NCBI GenBank assembly: GCA_028826165.1
Contig: JAPDFW010000125.1
Span: 716,001-780,000 of the forward strand
Length of the DNA: 64,000 nt
Direction of reading: 5' to 3'
Source of the DNA: Anaeramoeba ignava
Lineage: Eukaryota; Metamonada; Anaeramoebidae
Below, one piece after another: positions 32,849 through 44,244 of the stretch. The notes under the pieces are model-generated. The model saw only the letters and a program-made list of their open reading frames with translations, did no database searches and was not told the origin of the DNA. The stretch's first letter is position 1. Each line of letters starts with the position of its first letter. A program made the position numbers and the translations under genes.

Positions 32849-35800
32849 TTAACTTGAAGAAAGAGGTTTAGCAATTTTTTCAAGAGATTGACCTTCAGAT
32901 TTAACACCAATAAAAAGTTCCAAAACGCCAGCAAAAACCATTAAAGAAGTAGCAAAAACATAACCCCAAAAAACTTTAATTCTTGATTTTGTTGAAACTA
33001 ATGCTCCAAATATAAAAGGTGAAATTATCCCTCCAAGTCCTGTTCCTGTGCTGTAAAAAAATGATATCGCTAATGCTCGTAATTCTAATGGAAATATTTC
33101 ACTAACAGTTAAATATGCACTACTTGCTCCTGCACTTGCTACAAAAAAAATTACTGCCCAACATAATGTCTTTTGATTTAAAATTAAAATTAAAATTCAT
33201 TTATTAAATTAAAATTAAAATTAAAATTAAAATTAAAATTAAAATTAAAATTAAAATTAAAATTAAAATTAAAATTAAAATTAAAATTAAAATTAAAAAT
33301 TAAAATTAAAATTAAAATTAAAATTAAAATTAAAATTAAAATTAAAATTAAAAATAAAATTAAAATCGGATAAAAATTAATATTAAAATTAAAATTTAAA
33401 ACTCAAATTAAAATTAAAATAAAAATTATTAAAATTAAAATTAAAATTAAAATTAAAATTAAAATTAAAATTAAAAATAAAATTAAAATTAAAAATTAAA
33501 ATAAAATTAAAATTAAAATTAAAATAAAAATTAAAATTAAAATTAAAATAAAATTAAAATTAAAATTAAAATTAAAAATTAAAATTAAAATTAAAAATTA
33601 AAATTAAAATTAAAATTAAAAATTAAAATTAAAATCGGATAAAAATTGAAATTAAAATTAAAATTAAAATTAAAATTAAAATTAAAATTAAAATTAAAAT
33701 TAAAATTAAAATTATTCAAAATTAAAATTAAAATTAAAATTAAAATTAAAATTAATATTAAAATTAAAATTAATATTAAAATTAAAATTAGAATTAAAAT
33801 TAAAAATTAAAATTAAAATTAATATTAAAATTAAAATTAAAATTAAAATTAAAATTAAAATTAAAATTTAATATTAAAAATCAAATTTAAAAATAAAATT
33901 AAAATTAAAATTAAATTTAAAAATAAAATTAAAATTAAAATCGGATAAAAAATTAAAATTAAAATTAAAATCGGATAAAAATTAAAAATAAAATTAAAAT
34001 TAAAATTAAAAATAAAATTAAAATTTAAATTAAAATTAAAAATAATATTAAAATTAAAATTAAAATTATTAAAATTAAAATTAAAATTAAAATTAAAATT
34101 AAAATTATAATTAAAAATAAAATTAAAATCGGATAAAAATTATTAAAATAAAATTAAAAATAATATTAAAATTAAAATTAAAATTAAAATCAATATTAAA
34201 ATTAATTTTGAAATTAAAATTAATACTTGAGTAATTGCATTAAGTTTATCTTCAAGAAAAAGAAAACTTGTAGCTAATAATAATAATCCTGATAAAATAT
34301 AAGTTCCAGAAATCATTGGAATTCGCCCAATTTTATCAAATAATTGTCCTCTTATTTTTTTTAAATTTTTGGTTAAATATAATTTTTCATTTATAAAATT
34401 CCAATTTAAATTAAGTTTCATTTCAATCAATATCTTGATTAATTACAATATAGTTGGTCCAAGAAAATTTCCAATACAAAAAAATATCAAATAAATTCCA
34501 ACTGAATCTGAATAAACATTATAAAATTTTTTCAAAACTAAAGCATATGTAAAAAATAATCCATTATAAAAAAAAGCTTGACCAATCATTAAACTAAGTC
34601 CTAAAATTGATTTTTTCTTATCAACTTTAAACATTCTTTTTGCTATTAATTTATATGAAGTTTTGAATCCTGGTGTTATTACAACAGGTTCTGCATCTTC
34701 TGGAATTGGAACTTCTGGTTTTTTTGCAAATACTTTTTTTTCAATTTCAGTAACAATTCTTTCTGCTTCTTCATTTCTTCCATGAATCATTAACCATCTT
34801 GGTGATTCTGGAAGTGTTCTTCTTAAACTGTTTGTTTTTTAAATGTTCAATATAAAAAGAAAATCCTTCAATAAAAATTGAAATTCTAATTCAAATTAAT
34901 GATATAAATTGATTGAATTAATACAAGTAAATTCCAATTCCCAGAACAAATCCTATTCCAAAAAAAATTCTCCATCCATAATTTGGTCCAATTAATGAAG
35001 TATTTAATAAAAGAAGTGATACAGATGCACCAAGAAGACCGCCTTATTTTTTGAATTTTGGATTTTGAATTTTTTGAATTTTTTGAATTTTCAATTTTAA
35101 AATAATTTACCTAACCAATATGATCCATTCTTGAATAGTTTTGAATTTTCGATTTTTTGTATTTTCAATTTAAATTTGATTTAGAATTTAAAATAAATTT
35201 CCTTACAACAAAAATATTAACTCTTCCACGAACAGCAGAAGGAATAAATTCATCAACAGTTGAATTAACAGAAGAATATTCACCTCCAATTCCAAATCCA
35301 ATAAACCAATTCCAAATCACAAATAATGGGAAATTTAACCCAAGAACAGCAGTGAATAAACTTGCAGTTGCATAAATAAAAGGTATTTTTGTAAATAATG
35401 CTCTTCTTCCATACTTATCAGACAAATACCCTAAAACTAAAGCTCCACATATTGCTCCACTAATATAAACTTATTAAATTATTTATAAAATTATTTATAA
35501 AATTATTTATAAAATTATTTATAAAATTATTATTAAAATTATTTATTAAAATTATTTATAAAATTATTATTAAAATTATTATTAAAATTATTATTAAAAT
35601 TATTATTAAAATTATTATTAAAATTATTATTAAAATTATTTATAAAATTATTATTGAATTTATTATTAAATTATTTATAAAATTATTATTAAATTTATTA
35701 TTAAATTTATTTATAAAATTATTTATAAAATTATTTATAAATTTATTTATAAAATTATTTATAAAATTATTTATAAAATTATTTATAAAATTAATTATAA

Positions 35801-36846
35801 AATTATTATTAAAATTAATTATAAAATTATTTATAAAATTATTATTAAAATTATTTATAAAATTATTTATAAAATTATTATTAAAAATTATTATTAAATT
35901 ATTATTGAAATTATTATTAAAATTATTATTAAAAATTATTTATAAAATTATTATTAAAATTATTATTAAAATTATTTATAAAATTATTTATAAAATTATT
36001 TATAAAATTATTATTAAAATTATTTATAAAATTATTATTAAAATTATTTATAAAATTATTTATAAAATTATTTATAAAATTATTTATAAAATTATTATTA
36101 AAATTATTTATAAAATTATTTATAAAATTATTTATAAAATTATTTATAAAATTATTATTAAAATTATTATTAAAATTATTATTAAAATTATTATTAAAAT
36201 TATTTATAAAATTATTATAAAAATTATTTATAAAATTATTATTAAAATTATTATTAAAATTATTTATAAAATTATTTATAAAATTATTTATAAAATTATT
36301 ATGGAAATAAATTGATTTTAAGATATTAACTTGTTCCAATTAAACCAATTTCAACATCACTAATTCCTAAAACATCACTTCTTGATAAAATTGTTCCAAT
36401 AACTGAAATTATTGTAACTTCCAGACCATCTAAAATCCAAGTCTAGAAAGAATTTAATATAAAAAAGAAAGAAATTATTGTTTAAAAAAAAGGGTTGAAT
36501 TGCATTCTAAAAAAAATTTTGTTACAATCTAAAAATTAAATGAATAAAAATAAATTGATAAATTGATAAATTGATAAATTGATAAATTGAATTAAATTCA
36601 AAAAGTTGAATTAAATATAAATTTCACCCCAAGAGCAACCATAACATGAACATGAAACCGAGAAAAAGGAAGACGATCAAGTCTTGCAGGAATCCAACTA
36701 CTAATTGTATTTTGATTAACTATTAAAGGTTCTTCTGCATTTTCATCATTATCAGTTCCTTCTGAAATCACTTCTGCTTCATTTTGATTTTCATTTTGAT
36801 TTTCTTTTTGATTTTCTTTTTGATTTTCTTCAGTGTTTTCATTCAT
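32849..36846 (-). CDS. major facilitator superfamily transporter, eight exons
   Basis: Reverse-strand exons: 36846-36628, 36442-36331, 35469-35207, 35129-35111, 35042-34925, 34827-34447, 34350-34227, 33169-32849; 1557 nt, 518 residues. MFS hallmarks: WILDGLEVTIISVIG in helix 1, GYLSDKYGRR in loop 2-3, GIGGEYSSVNSTVDEFIP in helix 4-5, LPESPRWLMIHGRNEEAERI before the central loop, GQLFDKIGRIP in loop 8-9, EIFPLELRALAISFFYSTG in helix 10-11. This resembles the sugar/metabolite:H+ symporter branch; the substrate is unknown. Residues 1-40 are a cytosolic NE/NQ tail. Exon 4 is a 19-nt microexon (NGSYWL). Introns 2 and 7 (861 and 1057 bp) are repeat-inflated, the other five 68-185 bp. Confidence 0.88.
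33170..34226 (-). repeat. inflated MFS intron 7, (AAAATT)n with ATCGGATAAA
   Basis: 1057-bp intron, coding-strand donor GTATTA, acceptor AAAAG. Given on the plus strand, AAAATT hexamers carry five copies of ATCGGATAAA near 33366, 33636, 33943, 33970 and 34128. Confidence 0.9.
35470..36330 (-). repeat. inflated MFS intron 2, (AAAATTATTTAT)n
   Basis: 861-bp intron, donor GTTAAT, acceptor ATAAG. 12-mer AAAATTATTTAT mixed with AAAATTATTATT. Confidence 0.9.
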
Positions 36847-37199
36847 TTTTTTGTTTTAATATTTTTTTTTTATAAAAAAAAAGAAAAATGAAAAAATGAA
36901 AAATTGATCAAAATTTTTTTTTTCCGGCTTTTCTAAATAAAAAAAAATAAAATAAAAAAAATAAATTAAAAAATTTAATTAAAGATTAAATATCAAATGA
37001 CACTTTTATTTCCAAAATGAATTTTTTTTTTCAAATTTTCCTTTTGAATTTTTTTACAATTCAAAAACAAAAACAAAAACAAAAACAAAAACAAAAACAA
37101 ATCCAAAAAACAAAAACAAAAACAAAAACAAATCCAAAAAAAAAACAACAAACAAAACAAATGACTTATTTTTTTTGTCATTTGGATTAGAAAAAAAAA
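36847..37199. other. intergenic with (CAAAAA)n
   Basis: Upstream of the MFS gene there are A-rich leaders (T-rich on the coding strand, TTCATTTTTTCATTTTTC). A (CAAAAA)n hexamer array lies at about 37066-37160. No gene seen. Confidence 0.7.
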
Positions 37200-37751
37200 T
37201 CAATCATAATTTGACAATTTGTGTAACTGTTTAAATTTATGGTGATAAAACACAAAATGTTCAACAGGAAGTTGAAAAAGAGAAAAAATAAGGAAATTTT
37301 GTTTGTTTGTGATTCGAATATGTTTTGTTTTAAAACCAACTTGAATATAAGTTTTATCAAAAGCAAAATTCACAACTCTTTTTGCCAGATCAATTTTTAT
37401 TCCATTTTTAGATAAATAAAGAAACCCCCAATTTTTTTCAGGAAAATGAATTTGAATTTGATAAACAATTTCTTTTGTCAAATCATTTGGTTTTTTATAA
37501 CAATTTTCAGTTGAAAATTTTCTTTTTAAAAATTCTTTTGTTTGATCGAGTTGATCATTTTCAAAATCTTCTAAATCTGATGAATTAATACTAAAATCTT
37601 CAAAACTATCTGATGATTCTTGAAATATTAATTCGAAATTTTTTGTTTGTTTTGATTCTTCAATTTTTTCTTCATCTCTTTCAATTTCTGGTAAGAAATC
37701 ATTGGGAGAAACTTCAAAATCTGATGAAGAAAAACTACTTGAAAATAACAT
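37200..37751 (-). CDS. unknown acidic/Ser-rich protein, 183 residues
   Basis: Intact intronless frame; I do not recognise it. Residues 1-85 are rich in Ser, Glu and Asp (SSSFSSSDFEVSPNDF, SSDSFEDFSINSSDLEDF). Residues 95-183 are more ordered, with alternating hydrophobic strands (EIVYQIQIHFPEKNWGFLYL, VVNFAFDKTYIQVGF) and a basic/aromatic end. Frame composition and the T-rich leader with TTCATTTTTTTTTC upstream of the ATG support a real gene. No signal peptide or membrane segment. Confidence 0.65.
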   Translation of the reverse strand: MLFSSSFSSSDFEVSPNDFLPEIERDEEKIEESKQTKNFELIFQESSDSFEDFSINSSDLEDFENDQLDQTKEFLKRKFSTENCYKKPNDLTKEIVYQIQIHFPEKNWGFLYLSKNGIKIDLAKRVVNFAFDKTYIQVGFKTKHIRITNKQNFLIFSLFQLPVEHFVFYHHKFKQLHKLSNYD

Positions 37752-38034
37752 TGATCAATTAAAAAAAAAATGAAAAAAAAATGAAAAAAAAAAATTAAAA
37801 AAATAAAAATAAAAACAAAAGGAGAAAAATAAATAAATATTATTTTCTCCTTTTTAACTTCTCTAAAAATAAATAAAAAAAGAAAAAACCGATCAAATAA
37901 AAACTAAACTAACAAACAAAAATTAACAAACAAAAACAAAAATTAAAAATTTTATTTTTTTTTTTCACTTTTTTATTTTTTTTCTTGTTTCTTCTTTTTC
38001 TTTAATTTTTGAAAAGTTTTTTTTTCAACAAGAT

Positions 38035-39772
38035 ATGTCAAATCAATATAGAATTATTGTTTTAGGAGAAGGTGGTGTTGGAAAGAGTGCCGTTACTATT
38101 CAATTTTTGCAAAATCATTTTATAACTAAGTGAGCAAAATTTTTTATTCTTAATTGTCATTTTGAATAAAAAAAATTTTTCCAATTAAACTTTTCAATAA
38201 TAATTTTAACCCAAATTTTTAAATTAATTTTTTAACTTAAATTTCGAATAAAATTTTAACTTAAATTTTAACTTAAATTTCGAATTAAATTTTAACTTAA
38301 TTCCAACTCACAACTTCAAATTAAAATTAAAATTAAAATTCAAATTCAAATTCAAATTCAAATTCAAATTAAATATTAAAACTAAAATTAAAATTAAAAT
38401 TAAAATTCAAATTCAAATTCAAATTCAAATTAAAATTAAAATTAAAATTAAAATTCAAATTAAAATTCAAATTAAAATTTAAATTCAAATTCAAATTCAA
38501 ATTCAAATTAAAATCAAAATTAAAATTCAAATCAAATTCAAATTCAAATTAAATTTTAAAATTAAAATTTAAATTAAAATTAAAATTAAAATTCAAATTA
38601 AAATTCAAATTCAAATTCAAATTAAATATAAATTAAAATTCAAATCAAATTCAAATTCAAATTAAATTTTAAAATTAAAATTAAAATTAAAATTAAAATT
38701 AAAATTCAAATTAAAATTCAAATTCAAATTCAAATTCAAATTAAAATTCAAATTTAAATTCAAAATTAAAACTAAAATTTAAATTCATTTATAAAATTAA
38801 AATTCAAATTAAAATTAAAATTAAAATTCAAATTCAAATCAAAATTCAAATTAAAATTTAAATTCAAATCAAAATTCAAATTAAAATTCAAATTAAAATT
38901 TAAATTAAAATTCAAAATTAAAATCAAAATTAAAATTTAAATACAAATCAAATTCAAAATTCAAATTCAAATTCAAATTCAAATTCAAATTCAAATTCAA
39001 ATTCAAATTAAAATAGATATGAACCAACTCTTGAAGAGACATTCAGAAAGCAAATGGAAATTGATAGTGAGCAATGTATACTTGAAATTATTGATACTGC
39101 TGGACAAGAAGATTATTATTCAATGAGAGAAAGATATATTAAAACAGGAGAAGGTTTTCTCTTAGTTTATTCAATAATTTCAAAGACAACATTTGATAAA
39201 GTTAATCCTTTATTTGAATCAGTAATTTTCGAATTAAAAATTAAAATTAAATTAAAAATTAAAATTAAAATTCATTTAATAAAATTAAAATTAATATTAA
39301 AATTAAAATTAAAATTAAAATCAAAATTAATATTAATATTAAAATTAAAATTAAAATTCATTTATAAAATTAAAATTAAAATTAAAATTCATTTATTAAA
39401 TTATAAAATTAAATCAAAATTAAATTTAAAATTAAAATTAAATTTAAAATCATTTATAAAATTAAAATTAAAATTAAAATTAAATTTAAAATCAAAAATT
39501 AAAAGATTCAAAGAGTTAAAGAAAGTGATAAACCATCTGATACAGAATTAGTTATACCAGCAGTTTTAATTGGAAATAAATCAGATTTAAGTGATCAAAG
39601 AGCTGTTACAAAATCAGAAGGTGAAGAACTTGCAAAATCTTTTGGAATTCCATTCTTTGAAACTTCTGCTAAAACATCAACTAATATTAAAGAATGTTTT
39701 ACAACAGTTGTAAGAGAAATGAAAAAAATTCGCAAACCAAGTAAAAAAAAGCGATTTTGTTTCCTTTTATAA
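38035..39772 (+). CDS. Ras-family small GTPase with CaaX box
   Basis: Three exons, 38035-38129, 39017-39221, 39506-39772; 567 nt, 188 residues. All five G boxes are intact: [10 protein letters not shown] (G1), YEPTLEETF effector loop with Thr (G2), DTAGQED (G3), NKSD (G4), ETSAK (G5). [20 protein letters not shown] is typical of the Ras/Rap branch. The C-terminus is polybasic (KPSKKKR) and ends CFLL, a CaaX box whose final Leu predicts geranylgeranylation and membrane attachment. GTP-dependent switch; effectors unknown. Both introns are inflated by repeats (887 and 284 bp). Convergent with the isomerase gene. Confidence 0.95.
38130..39016 (+). repeat. inflated Ras intron 1, (AAATTC)n/(AAAATT)n
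   Basis: Donor GTGAGC, acceptor ATAG. The left 170 bp are ordinary AT-rich DNA (TTAACTTAAATTTCGAAT); the rest is AAATTC and AAAATT hexamers, with two near-identical ~110-bp blocks around 38520-38620 and 38640-38730. Confidence 0.9.
39222..39505 (+). repeat. inflated Ras intron 2, (AAAATT)n with ATTCATTTATAAA
   Basis: 284 bp, donor GTAATT, acceptor AAAAG. The frame from exon 2 stays open through the whole intron and into exon 3 in a wrong frame, so a naive gene finder would fuse them. Confidence 0.85.
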
Positions 39773-40021
39773 ATTCTATTCTTTTTTCTTTCTTCTTCTT
39801 TTTTTTTTCTTTTCTTTTTTTTGCTTTTTTTTGTTGTTTTGTTTTGTTGTCTTTTTTTTTAAAAAAAAAGTACTATTTTCAAAAAAAAAAATTAATAAAA
39901 ATAATATTTGTTTTTCTTTTTGCAAAATTGCAAATTCAATTAAAAACAAAAAAAAATTTTTTTTTTACTTTTAGGGAAAAAATTTTTTTTGCTTTTTTAT
40001 TTTTTATTTTTTAATTATCTT

Positions 40022-42299
40022 TTAATTTTTATTTGATATAAAAAGTTTATGATAAAGTAAAAGTTGTTCTTCAATATTTTTTTTTGTAATAATGTGATGA
40101 TTTGCAATTGCATTTTCTAAAATAGATTCAACTTTAAAAACATCTTTTGGAAATGAAATTTGAAGTTGAGTTCGACACATATTTGGATTATGTTTTGAAT
40201 CTTGAAGTTTCCCTTTTTTTGCGAATAATTTCCGATCTTTCAGATCAAATCGTGAAACTGTTACTTCTGTTTCTTTTGAAGATTGGTTTTGAATTCCTTG
40301 AAATGCAATTCCAATTCCACTTTCAAAATGAGAACGAATGATGTAATTTTGATCAAAAAAAGATAAAGGAGTTGTGCAATGAGCAAAAGTGATTTGATTT
40401 AATTGTGGATTGATTTCTTGGAGATTAGCCATGAAAATTTTGGGTGATTCAGAAAGAAGATGAGAAAGAATCATTGAATATAAAGAAGGAAGATCACCTA
40501 ATTTGATTTAATTTAAAATTGATATTAAATTGAATTAAAATTGAATTAAAATTGAATTAAAATTGATTTAAAATTGATATAAAATTGAATTAAAATTGAT
40601 TTAAAATTGATTTAAAATTGAATTAAAATTGATTTAAAATTGATTTAAAATTGAATTAAAATTGATTAAAATTGATTTAAAATTGATTTAAAATTGAATT
40701 AAAATTGATTTAAAAAATAAAATTGATATAAATTTGATTTAAATTTGATTTAGATTTAAATTTTAATTGATTTAAAATTGAATTAAAATTGATTTAAAAT
40801 TGATTTAAAATTGAATTAAAATTGATTTAAAATTGATTTAAAATTGATTTAAAATTGATTTAAAATTGATTTAAAATTGATTTAAAATTGATTTAAAATT
40901 GATTTAAAATTGATTTAAAATTGATATAAAATTGAATTAAATTTGATATAAAATTGATTTAAAATTGATTTAAAATTGATTTAAAATTGATTTAAAATTG
41001 ATATAAAATTGATTTAAAATTGATTTAAAATTGATTTAAAATTGATTTAAAATTGATTTAAAATTGATTTAAAATTGAATTAAAATTGATATAAAATTGA
41101 TTTAAAATTGATTTAAATTTGATATAAAATTGATATAAAATTGATTTAAAATTGATATAAAATTGATTTAAAATTGATTTAAAATTGATATAAAATTTAT
41201 TTAAATTTGATATAAAATTGAATTAAAATTGATATAAAATTGATATAAAATTGATTTAATTTTGAATTAAAATTGATTTAATATTGATTTAAATTTGAAT
41301 TAAAATTGATTTAAAATTGAATTAAAATTGATATAAAATTGATTTAAAATTGAATTAAAATTGATTTAAAATTCAACCTTCACAAGATGCCATTATCCCC
41401 ATATCATTCATTTGAGATAAAGACAAACATCCAGTTGTTTTCAAAGCAAAAAGTAAATCAAAACATCGCAATGATAATGCCTGTAAACTATATTCAGAAA
41501 CAAGTTTACGAGTTGCTTCTGAAACAGCAACAGATTTTTTCAACTCCTCCAAACTATATTCATCCAATTTTTTTGGGTCAAAATGTGGATATTCTTGTTG
41601 AATAATTCTTCGTGAAATCAATTCATTTCGAGAATCTTTTTTTTGCTCCAAAACAAATTCTTTCTTGATTTTTTCCAACGGAATATAAATCAAATCAATT
41701 CCAAAAACTTTCTTCAAAATTTGTTGAGAGGGAATATGATCCAAATCACTATTAACTAACCAATCTGAAGGTTTTCCAAATAATCCTATTCTGACATTGG
41801 AAAGTGCTTTTTTGGTTTGAAAAATTGAGACAATATTTTTTAAATAAGAATATCCGAAATCAATCTCATTTAAAGGATCATTAAAATGAATAATTGAAAC
41901 ATTCCTTTGATCTCTTCTTAGTCTCGCTGAAACTTCAAGTGCTGCTGGAAGTGAATTCATTTTTGAATGCGAGACAATGAAAATTGGTTCATCCAAATCA
42001 AATTTATGTTTTTGAATTTGATCCAAAACTAAATGTTCAGTTCCGCCAGTTAAAAGATAAAAAGCATTTGGTTTTTTTGCTTTTAAATTTCCTTCTTCAA
42101 TCATTTGAGCTTGAATTTGATTTTTTTCAAGTCTTTTTTGTGTTGATTCTACTAATTTTTTAATTTCTTCTTCTTTCGCAAGTGAACTAAATAAAGGTTT
42201 AATTTTCATTTCAATTTGTTTTTTCTTTTTTAATAAAGGTGCAATTGGAATTTTATATGAACTAAGTGAATTAATTTGTTCTGCAATAAGAAAATCCAT
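40022..42299 (-). CDS. L-fucose-isomerase-like sugar isomerase
   Basis: Two exons, 42299-41378 and 40497-40022; 1398 nt, 465 residues. The C-terminal half has the family signature CEGDLPSLYSMILSHLL followed by IFMANLQEINPQLNQITFAHC and the TPLSF region, resembling the L-fucose/L-arabinose isomerase-like fold; the N-terminal half has YLLTGGTEHLVLDQI and FIVSHSKMNSLPAALE segments. It would interconvert an aldose and ketose using a divalent metal, with Glu (CEGD) and Asp near the metal; substrate unknown. This family is mainly prokaryotic, so ancient transfer is plausible, but it has gained an 880-bp repeat intron exactly within the CEG|D codon. Cytosolic. Confidence 0.75.
40498..41377 (-). repeat. 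inflated isomerase intron, (AAAATTGATTT)n
   Basis: 880 bp. Plus-strand 11-mer TTTAAAATTGA with AATTAAAATTGA and ATATAAAATTGA variants. Coding-strand donor GTTGAA, acceptor TTAG. Confidence 0.9.
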
Positions 42300-42400
42300 G
42301 AAAAATTTATTATTTTTTGAAAATGAAAAATTTATTATTTTTTGAAAATGAAAAATTTATTATTTTTTGAAAATGAAAAATGAAAAATGAAAAAAATGAA
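42300..42400. repeat. three tandem copies of a ~29-bp start-leader unit
   Basis: AAAAATTTATTATTTTTTGA followed by AAATGAA occurs three times immediately upstream of the isomerase ATG, then decays to GAAAAATG repeats. It appears to be a tandem amplification of the start-proximal leader itself. Confidence 0.8.
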
Positions 42401-42410
42401 ATGAAAAATT

Positions 42411-44188
42411 TTAATTTTGATTTTTGGTTTGTTTTTTAAATTCTTGAAGTGCAAAATCTAATAAATTGGGTTTTATTGGGTTTAATTGGAAATAATCAAC
42501 TGATTTTTCAATTTCGTAAATGATTTCTTTTGTAAGTTGAATTTCTTTTTTGATTTGATTTGAATAAATCCAATATTCAAATATTTGAAAAGCTTCATCA
42601 CTTATTTCACTATAATCTGTGACTTTATTAGATTTATCATCAGTTACTAATAAAAACATCCCTCGATATAACTCACTTCTCATTATTAATATCAATTTGT
42701 GGAATTTAATTGATTTTCCGTTTCTTTCAATAATAAAATCCTTTGTTGTCTCATCTTCAAACAATCTTCTCATACTTTCGCTTAATTTTTCTTCTTTGAT
42801 AATTTCTTTAATTTCAGAATATAATTTTGTATTTATAATTCTGTTTGAATAAATCATTTCAAATATTTGATTTGATTCTTTAATTGATTTATTTGAAATA
42901 ATTTTTCGAAGTTTTTCAATTTGATTTTGATTTAATCTATTCTGAAGAATAAGTTGATGAGCTTCAATTACTTCTCCGTTTTTGGTTTTAAATGAAATAT
43001 CACAAAATTCTTTTCTTCTAAATAAATGGATCAAATCTTTCTCAAAATTGTTGAAATAAACTAAAAAAAGAAACGAATTGCTTGCTCCGCAATGAATATG
43101 GCACTTGAAAACATCCTCATCATATATAGAGAATCCAGGAATCTCAATTTGAAAGGGAATCAAATGATTCGAGGTTGAAGTATCAGCTAAGCGGCCAAAT
43201 TGAGTGTTTCCAAATCCAAACAATTTTCCATTTGAAGTTAAAATCAAATTATGTTCATAACCAACAGAAATTTCAAGAATATCATCGTGTTCAAAAAAGA
43301 ACGGAATTTCTGTAAATTCTTTAGTATTCTTGGTGTCTCCCAATCCGTTGTATTGCCAAAATCCACATGAATAAAGCTTTCGTTTTGAATATTTATTGGG
43401 AAATTCATCTTCAACTAGCATTACCGAATGAGAAGTTCCCATTTGAATATCAACTATTTTCCCTTTTGGAATATTTTGGATTTGTGTAAGTTTTTGATTG
43501 TCATTGATCTTGATGATTTTCCTAATCCAAGTTGACCAAAATAATTATATCCACAACAAAATAATTCTTGATTTGAATTTAAAAGAAAAACTGATAAAGA
43601 ACAATTTCCTGAAAATATTTTAGAAACATTTTTCATCATTAAAATTGGTTTTTCTGTTTTTTCAAGTGATATAGAATCAAAACCAAGTTGACAATATTCA
43701 TTTGAACCGATTCCATAAGAATTTTGATTTAAAGTTAATAAATAAATTGAATTAGCACCAGAAATAATATCTTGAATTACTCTATCATTTGTATCTTCAA
43801 TTAATGATGAAATATTGGTTAATCTATAAGGAAATCTTGAATTGATGAAATATCCTTTTGCAAATACATTTCCTTCAAAAGTGAGACTAGCTCCAATTCC
43901 TTCTCCATTAGATATCTTTTGAATATTTTTAATCTCAAGTGAATCTGTTAAATTTGAATTGTTTGTGTATTTTTTTGCTTTTCCATTTTCAAATAGTATA
44001 ATTGTTGTAAATCCTCTTGATGATATTTGTTTAATTTGATTTTCTTTTTCTTTTTCTTTTTCTTTTTCTTTTTTTGATTCATTTTCAAAATTGATTTCAA
44101 TTGGTTTTATTATTTTGTCTGCTGTAGCACAAACAAATGAAGGTAAATTATTAAAACCAAAAAAAAAAACTTTATTAATTTTCTTCAT
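42411..44188 (-). pseudogene. RCC1-BTB protein, divergent copy 6, frameshifted
   Basis: Two abutting frames (44188-43454 and 43442-42411) together cover a complete RCC1-BTB protein. The break lies about 43495-43520, just after GLGKSSRS: downstream coding (KLTQIQNIPKGKIVDI-like) is in another frame, consistent with loss of one base. This is the most diverged member: start MKKINKVFFFGFNN, a KEKEKE tract in place of NENENE, FCCGYN blade, IIKEEKLSESMRRLF, and tail QEFKKQTKNQN without the hexamer. Its distance suggests an older lineage. It may be a real pseudogene, a sequencing error, or a tiny unrecognised splice event; I favour pseudogene. Confidence 0.7.
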
Positions 44189-44244
44189 TTTTCTTTTAAT
44201 TATTTTGAAAAGAAAGAAAAAAATGAAAAAATAATTTTTTAATT

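Noticed and set aside
39054-39551. 165-residue continuous frame through Ras exon 2, intron 2 and exon 3
   Set aside because: The intron is a repeat and the downstream frame is wrong for Ras; splicing GTAATT..AAAAG restores IQRVKES and the G4/G5 boxes.
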